The position numbers were made by a program, and so were the translations under genes. Under the pieces are notes generated by a model. It was not told the DNA's origin. It made no database searches and saw only the letters and a program-made list of their open reading frames with translations. From Streptomyces sp. NBC_01210 (lineage in GTDB: Bacteria > Actinomycetota > Actinomycetes > Streptomycetales > Streptomycetaceae), in NCBI RefSeq assembly GCF_036010325.1, contig NZ_CP108549.1, positions 6,386,001 to 6,450,000 of the forward strand: a stretch of 64,000 nt of DNA, given 5' to 3'. Below are positions 59,687-64,000 of the stretch, piece by piece (position 1 is the first letter of the stretch; the number at the start of each line of letters is the position of its first letter).

Positions 59687-59834
59687 GCCCGCCGGGCGGG
59701 GGCTGGTCCAAAGGTCCCCGAGCACGGTCCAAGTGCCATCCGGCGGAGTAGCTGAGAGCGCGGGTCCCCGCAAGTCCGTGGAACAATCGAACCTGGGCTC
59801 ACATGTATCACTGACGAGCAGGAGACACAGCACG

Positions 59835-60860
59835 ATGCGCATCGGAGTTCTCACCGCTGGCGGCGACTGTCCCGGCCTGAACGCAGTGATCCGGTCGGTC
59901 GTGCATCGCGCTCTGACCGGGCACGGCGATGAAGTCATCGGTTTCGAGGACGGGTTCAGGGGTCTCCTCGACGGCCACTACCGTCCGCTCGACCTCAACG
60001 CGGTCAGTGGCATTCTCGCCCGCGGCGGTACGATCCTGGGCTCCACGCGCCTGGAGCGCGGCCGACTGAGTGAAGCCGCCGAGAACGCCCCGGAGTTGGC
60101 GCGGCAGTACGGCATCGACGTGCTCATCCCGATCGGCGGCGAGGGCACGCTCACCGCGTCGCGGCTGCTGTCGGAAGCCGGGATGCCCGTCGTCGGCGTA
60201 CCGAAGACCATCGACAACGACATCTCCTCCACCGACCGCACCTTCGGCTTCGACACCGCCGTCATGGTCGCGACCGAGGCCATCGACCGTCTGAAGACCA
60301 CCGCCGAGTCCCACCAGCGCGTCATGGTCGTCGAGGTCATGGGCCGGCACGCCGGCTGGATCGCGCTGGAGTCAGGCATGGCGGGCGGCGCGCACGGCAT
60401 CTGTCTGCCGGAGCGGCAATTCCAGGTCGAGGACCTGATGAAGATGATTGAGGAGCGCTTCTCGCGCGGCAAGAAGTTCGCGGTCATCTGCGTCGCCGAG
60501 GGCGCGCATCCGGCCGAGGGCTCGATGGCGTACGAGAAGGGCGAGATCGACCAGTACGGTCATGAGCGCTTCAAGGGCATCGGCAACCGTCTCGCCGCGG
60601 AGCTGGAGCACCGGCTCGGCAAGGAGGCCAAGCCGGTCATCCTCGGACATGTGCAGCGCGGCGGCACGCCCACCCCGTACGACCGGGTGCTCGCCACGCG
60701 CTTCGGCTGGCATGCCGTGGAGGCGGCGCACCGCGGTGAGTTCGGCATGATGACGGCGCTGCGCGGCACGGATGTGACGATGGTGCCGCTGGCGGAGGCG
60801 GTCACGCGGCTGAAGACCGTGCCTGCCAGCCGGATGCGTGAGGCGGAATCGGTCTTCTGA
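59835..60860 (+). CDS. pfkA: 6-phosphofructokinase
   Basis: 341 residues, the usual group III length. It phosphorylates fructose 6-phosphate, the committing step of glycolysis. MRIGVLTAGGDCPGLNAVIR, IGGEGTLTASRLLSEAG, PKTIDNDISSTDRTFGFDTA and GHVQRGGTPTPYDRVLATRF are intact. GGEG at the nucleotide site, rather than GGDD, points to ATP as donor. ATG 59835 with AGGAGA 10 bases upstream. It is divergent from pta-ackA-pyk, giving a compact central-carbon cluster. Confidence 0.95.
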   Translation: MRIGVLTAGGDCPGLNAVIRSVVHRALTGHGDEVIGFEDGFRGLLDGHYRPLDLNAVSGILARGGTILGSTRLERGRLSEAAENAPELARQYGIDVLIPIGGEGTLTASRLLSEAGMPVVGVPKTIDNDISSTDRTFGFDTAVMVATEAIDRLKTTAESHQRVMVVEVMGRHAGWIALESGMAGGAHGICLPERQFQVEDLMKMIEERFSRGKKFAVICVAEGAHPAEGSMAYEKGEIDQYGHERFKGIGNRLAAELEHRLGKEAKPVILGHVQRGGTPTPYDRVLATRFGWHAVEAAHRGEFGMMTALRGTDVTMVPLAEAVTRLKTVPASRMREAESVF

Positions 60861-60926
60861 CCCTGCCCTTCGGGACGTAGGTCCTGACCTCTGTTCTGAC
60901 GTCTGTTTCTGGCTCCGGCTGCTGAA

Positions 60927-60963
60927 CGGCCTTGATCGCACCCCCCGTGTGCGATCAAGGCCG
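60927..60963 (+). terminator. pfkA terminator
   Basis: A perfect 15-bp stem CGGCCTTGATCGCAC / GTGCGATCAAGGCCG with a 7-base loop, 66 bases after the stop. Confidence 0.85.
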
Positions 60964-61101
60964 CTCGTGTATCCCCGCCGGTTTCCGCAGTGGTTGGCGC
61001 AGATCACTCTTGAGTTGAACGGCGCGAATGGCAAGGCTGTTCCCTGTCCGGGACATGTCCCAGCCCTGTCCCAGCAGGTGGAGTGGAAGATGGAGGGACG
61101 G

Positions 61102-62073
61102 ATGGACCCAGCCGGGCACGGTGCTCCTGATCCCGAACAGGCGCACAGCTCCGCCGAGTTCGTGGCCCGGATGCAGCAGCTGAAGGACTGGTCCGGCCTG
61201 ACCTACCGGGAGTTGACGGCCCGGGCGGAAGCGGTCGGCGACGTACTGCCGCGCTCCACCGTCGCCAATATGCTCAGCCGCAACACGGTGCCGCGCGAGG
61301 AGCTGGTGGCGGCGTTCGTACGCGCCTGCGGTTGCGGCCCCGGAGCGACCGAGAGCTGGCTGCGGGTCCGAAAGGAGCTCACCCGGCGTGAGCGGCAGGC
61401 CGTCGAGGTCCCCGACTACGGCGTCGGCGAACAGGAGGCCGGCCCCGGGCCGGAGGAGGCGACACCACCTGAGCCGCCGCGCCGGTCCTGGCGCTCCCGT
61501 GCGAAGTGGCCGGCCGTCGTCGCGCTGGGTGCGGCCGCGGTGGCGGTCACCATCGCCTTTCTGCTCCCGGAGGACGACAAGCCGACGGCGGAGCGTCACA
61601 CTCCTGTGGTCGCACCGGCGCGAGGACCCGTAGAGATCAGGGCCGTCCACTCCGGGCTCTGTCTGGCCGAGCGTGCCGGGCAGCGGAGTGGGCAGCTCTA
61701 CCAGGTGCCGTGTGCGCCGGACACCATCCCGCGCTTCGCCCTGAAGCCGGTCGAGCCCGCCTGGCGGATAGAGACGGATCACCGCGACTTCGGTCCGGGC
61801 TGTACCGGTGTGGGGGAGAAGTCGACAAAGGCCGGCGCCCCGCTCGCGGACCAGGAGTGCGGCAAACGCGGACCGGCCGAGGCCTTCCGGCTGGAGGCGG
61901 TCGGCAAGCCGGTGCGCGGCTACCGGCTGAGGCCCCTGCACAGCGACCTCTGCGCCGGGGTGCAGGACGCCTCGAAGGAGCGCGGGGCGCGGATGGTGCA
62001 GCAGGTCTGCACCAAGGACGCGCAGGGGCAGCTGTTCTCGTTCGACCGCGATGCAACCGCCAACGGCAACTAG
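61102..62073 (+). CDS. XRE-type HTH protein fused to a membrane helix and ricin-like domain
   Basis: 323 residues. The N-terminal helix-turn-helix is at about 20-75 (WSGLTYRELTARAEAVGDVL followed by PRSTVANMLSRNTVPREELV). A charged linker leads to a helix at about 137-157 (WPAVVALGAAAVAVTIAFLL). The extracytoplasmic part is about 165 residues with two ricin/beta-trefoil-like units (RAVHSGLCLAERAGQRSGQL; RPLHSDLCAGVQDASKERGA). It may link an external ligand to gene control; this is inference. ATG 61102 has GGAGGG close upstream; ATG 61090 is possible. Confidence 0.8.
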   Translation: MDPAGHGAPDPEQAHSSAEFVARMQQLKDWSGLTYRELTARAEAVGDVLPRSTVANMLSRNTVPREELVAAFVRACGCGPGATESWLRVRKELTRRERQAVEVPDYGVGEQEAGPGPEEATPPEPPRRSWRSRAKWPAVVALGAAAVAVTIAFLLPEDDKPTAERHTPVVAPARGPVEIRAVHSGLCLAERAGQRSGQLYQVPCAPDTIPRFALKPVEPAWRIETDHRDFGPGCTGVGEKSTKAGAPLADQECGKRGPAEAFRLEAVGKPVRGYRLRPLHSDLCAGVQDASKERGARMVQQVCTKDAQGQLFSFDRDATANGN

Positions 62074-62753
62074 GCGTGGGTCAGTTGCCAGAAGTGGTCG
62101 ACGATCCGCTCCAGGAACTCCCGGCCCGGCTCCCCGGTGTCCTGTGAGGCGGAGCCCCAGCTGAGCGTCGCGACCATACGGGACTGGTAGTCGGCGTGCA
62201 GCTCCTCCAGTACGTCCTCGAGATGGCCCCGGTCCATCGGCAGCATCTTCACCACCGGGCGTACATACGCCTGCCAGCGCGCCTTCACCGCGTCCCGCAG
62301 CAACTCCGCCAGCTCCTCGTCCTGGCCGGTCGCCGTCAGCAGCTCGCGTGGTGTCAGGTCCAGCACCTCGGCGAGCGCCGCGGTCTGCCGTTCATTGCCG
62401 CGCCAGCGCCCCGACTCCTCCATCCGCAGATACGCGGCGGCGTCCACGCCGACCCGCAGCGCCAGCTCGTCGGGGGCGAGGCCTTGCGCCATCCGATGCT
62501 CGCGCAGGGTCGTCGCGGCGGCGAGCAGCTCACTCTGCGCGCACCACAACACGCCGGCGAGCGCGGTGAGTTCGCGTGAACCGGGCGCGGCGACACCGCG
62601 CTCCCAGGCGACCACCGTGTCCGGTGTGATCTGGAGCCCGTACTGGGCGCGGAGACCGTACGCGACATGGCCTGGCGCCATACCCAGGGCCTCGCGCAGT
62701 CGGCGCGCGGCGAGGGCGTTGAAGCGTGGAGCGGGGGTGGGATGCACGCGCAC
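62070..62753 (-). CDS. XRE-family helix-turn-helix regulator
   Basis: 227 residues. It seems to contain two HTH units: one at 15-65 (LREALGMAPGHVAYGLRAQY; ITPDTVVAWERGVAAPGSRE) and one at 80-135 (REHRMAQGLAPDELALRVGV; AAYLRMEESGRWRGNERQTA). A helical C-terminal part follows. Start GTG 62753 (GTG 62747 also fits). Its stop codon overlaps that of the XRE/ricin-like gene: CTAG at 62070-62073 reads TAG on both strands. Confidence 0.85.
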   Translation of the reverse strand: MRVHPTPAPRFNALAARRLREALGMAPGHVAYGLRAQYGLQITPDTVVAWERGVAAPGSRELTALAGVLWCAQSELLAAATTLREHRMAQGLAPDELALRVGVDAAAYLRMEESGRWRGNERQTAALAEVLDLTPRELLTATGQDEELAELLRDAVKARWQAYVRPVVKMLPMDRGHLEDVLEELHADYQSRMVATLSWGSASQDTGEPGREFLERIVDHFWQLTHA

Positions 62754-62861
62754 ACGCTAGGCGGCGGGAGGGGGCGGCGACTACGGTGCGTTCACCCAAC
62801 GCCACTTGTCGTAGGAACATCCGAGCTGATCGTACCCATTGGTAACGTACTGGGTGATTCG

Positions 62862-63689
62862 TCAGCCCTTGACCGCGCCGCCCAGTGCGAAGCCGCCGCC
62901 CAGCCTCCGCGCGATCAGCACGTACAGCACCAGCACCGGCGCCGAGTACAGAATCGAGAACGCCGCGAGCTGCCCGTAGATCACCGAGCCGTAGTTGCCG
63001 AAGAAGGTGAAGATCGAGACCGACGCAGGCATCTGCTCCGGGGACAGGATCAGCATGAACGGTACGAAGAAGTTCCCCCAGAGCTGGATGAAGGTGTAGA
63101 TCGTCACCACTGTCAGCCCCGGGCCCATCAGCGGCAGGACGACCCTGGTGAGCGTCTGCAGATTCGACGCGCCGTCCGTCCAGGCCGCCTCCTCCAGCAC
63201 CATCGGGACGCCGTCCATGAAGTTCTTCATCAGCCAGATGGAGAACGGCAGTTGGGAGGTGGCGAGGAAGAGCCCCGTACCGTACATCGTGTCGATCAGA
63301 TTGACCTGCACGAACAGTCCGTACACCGGGACCATGACCGCGGTGATCGGCAGACAGGTCGTGAACAGGATCGTCAGCAGATACGGCCGGTTGAAGCGCG
63401 AGTGGTGCCGGGAGAGCGGATATGCGGCGAGCGCCGCGCACACCACCGTCAGCAGGGTCGCGCCGCCGCACAGCAGCAGGCTGTTGAGCATCGGCGTGAA
63501 GGTGATCTCGTCGGTGAGCACCGCGTCGAAATTGTCCGCAGTGAACGACGACGGCGCCCGTACCCGCAGGTCGGCCTCCGCGTTCACCGACGCCAGCAGC
63601 AGCCACAGCAGCGGCAGCGCGAAGGCCGCGGCGGTGAGCAGCAGGGCGGCATTGGCGGCGAGCCGGGCGCGGGTGGTCCGGCGCATCAC
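62862..63689 (-). CDS. Carbohydrate ABC transporter permease (MalG/LacG type)
   Basis: 275 residues, six membrane helices. The EAA loop is seen in LEEAAWTDGASNLQTLTRVV followed by LPLMGPGL. It imports a sugar or glycoside together with the upstream permease, a binding protein and an MsiK-type ATPase not in the window. ATG 63689 overlaps the upstream stop by 4 bases. The C-terminal ALGGAVKG is typical. Confidence 0.92.
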   Translation of the reverse strand: MMRRTTRARLAANAALLLTAAAFALPLLWLLLASVNAEADLRVRAPSSFTADNFDAVLTDEITFTPMLNSLLLCGGATLLTVVCAALAAYPLSRHHSRFNRPYLLTILFTTCLPITAVMVPVYGLFVQVNLIDTMYGTGLFLATSQLPFSIWLMKNFMDGVPMVLEEAAWTDGASNLQTLTRVVLPLMGPGLTVVTIYTFIQLWGNFFVPFMLILSPEQMPASVSIFTFFGNYGSVIYGQLAAFSILYSAPVLVLYVLIARRLGGGFALGGAVKG

Positions 63690-64000
63690 ACCTCCACCTT
63701 CATCAGGCGCAGATAGACGATCGAGAACAGCGAGCCCACCAGCAGGAGCAGCAGTGCCACCGCCGTGCCGTAGCCGATCAGGCTCTTGAGGAACGCCTGG
63801 TCGTACATGAACACCGGCAGCGTCTGGCTGCGGTTGCCCGGGCCGCCGCGCGTCATCGCCCAGATCAGACCGAAGACCGAGAGCGTGGAGAGCGTGTTCA
63901 GCATCAGATTCGTGCCAATGGAACGGCGGATCATCGGCAGCGTGATGTGCCAGACCCGGCGCGGCCCGCTCGCTCCGTCGACCTCCGCCGCCTCCGTGAT
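63686..64000 (-). CDS. Carbohydrate ABC transporter permease (MalF/LacF type), 5' part outside window
   Basis: The last 104 codons are present. The EAA-type loop TEAAEVDGASGPRRVWHITL opens the fragment, followed by MIRRSIGTNLMLNTLSTLSV and the final helices to VYLRLMKVEV. Its partner permease is translationally coupled at 63689. Partial by window end. Confidence 0.9.
   Translation of the reverse strand: MTEAAEVDGASGPRRVWHITLPMIRRSIGTNLMLNTLSTLSVFGLIWAMTRGGPGNRSQTLPVFMYDQAFLKSLIGYGTAVALLLLLVGSLFSIVYLRLMKVEV

Overview
The window is chromosomal DNA of a Streptomyces species. The evidence is very high GC with strong third-position GC, frequent GTG/TTG starts, the polar-growth cytoskeleton genes filP and scy, an SCO5389-family protein, and a gene order that from memory (not checked) follows the S. 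coelicolor core between the ATP synthase operon and pfkA (about SCO5374 to SCO5430). No tRNA, rRNA, CRISPR array, transposase or integrase was seen.

Layout. 1-5550: the 3' end of atpC, a DUF2550 protein, a secreted GH18 chitinase with paired operator repeats, a NarL-type two-component system and a membrane protein. 5557-13822: cobalamin adenosyltransferase, a deletion scar that keeps only the 3' ends of an ABC permease and a TetR gene, 3-hydroxybutyryl-CoA dehydrogenase, a STAS protein, a large membrane-anchored P-loop protein, nucS, an SCO5389-family gene, an LLM oxidoreductase and a small Cys/His protein. 13828-17738: two tandem paralogous ABC-2 exporter modules. 17841-22850: filP and scy. 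23017-34728: acyl-CoA metabolism (methylmalonyl-CoA epimerase, thiolase, meaB and an isobutyryl-CoA mutase large subunit), interspersed with two MarR regulators, three tandem AIM24 genes, two DUF3817 membrane proteins, a thiamine-binding-family protein and an ArsR-like regulator/MFS pair. 34964-41150: an OmpR-type two-component system divergent from a MurG-like glycosyltransferase and a sugar-nucleotide dehydratase-like SDR, then a TetR regulator divergent from a thioredoxin-TPR protein. 41804-44379: a DUF6230/DUF6114/Ser-Thr-Pro-rich three-gene operon for the cell surface.

44446-53627 looks like accessory DNA. A roughly 4.5 kb segment carries a LysR regulator, a Vat-like acetyltransferase, a Vgb-like lyase, a YciI protein, a GNAT protein and a truncated sigma-factor remnant. 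It is bracketed by two near-identical 101-bp copies of the 3' end and terminator of the surface-protein gene. Beyond it lies a 1316-residue secreted, Ala-rich, polymorphic-toxin-like protein followed by a small immunity-like gene. 53978-64000 returns to core genes: an unknown protein, pyruvate kinase, the pta-ackA operon, divergent pfkA, two XRE-type regulators (one fused to a membrane anchor and a ricin-like domain) and two sugar ABC permeases cut by the window end.

Functional links. pfkA, pyk and pta-ackA form a glycolysis/overflow-acetate cluster. The epimerase, MeaB, adenosyltransferase and mutase genes form a B12-dependent acyl-CoA network. FilP and Scy organise hyphal tip growth. Several regulator/target pairs have well-formed inverted repeats between them, the clearest being a perfect 24-bp palindrome just upstream of the mutase start codon.
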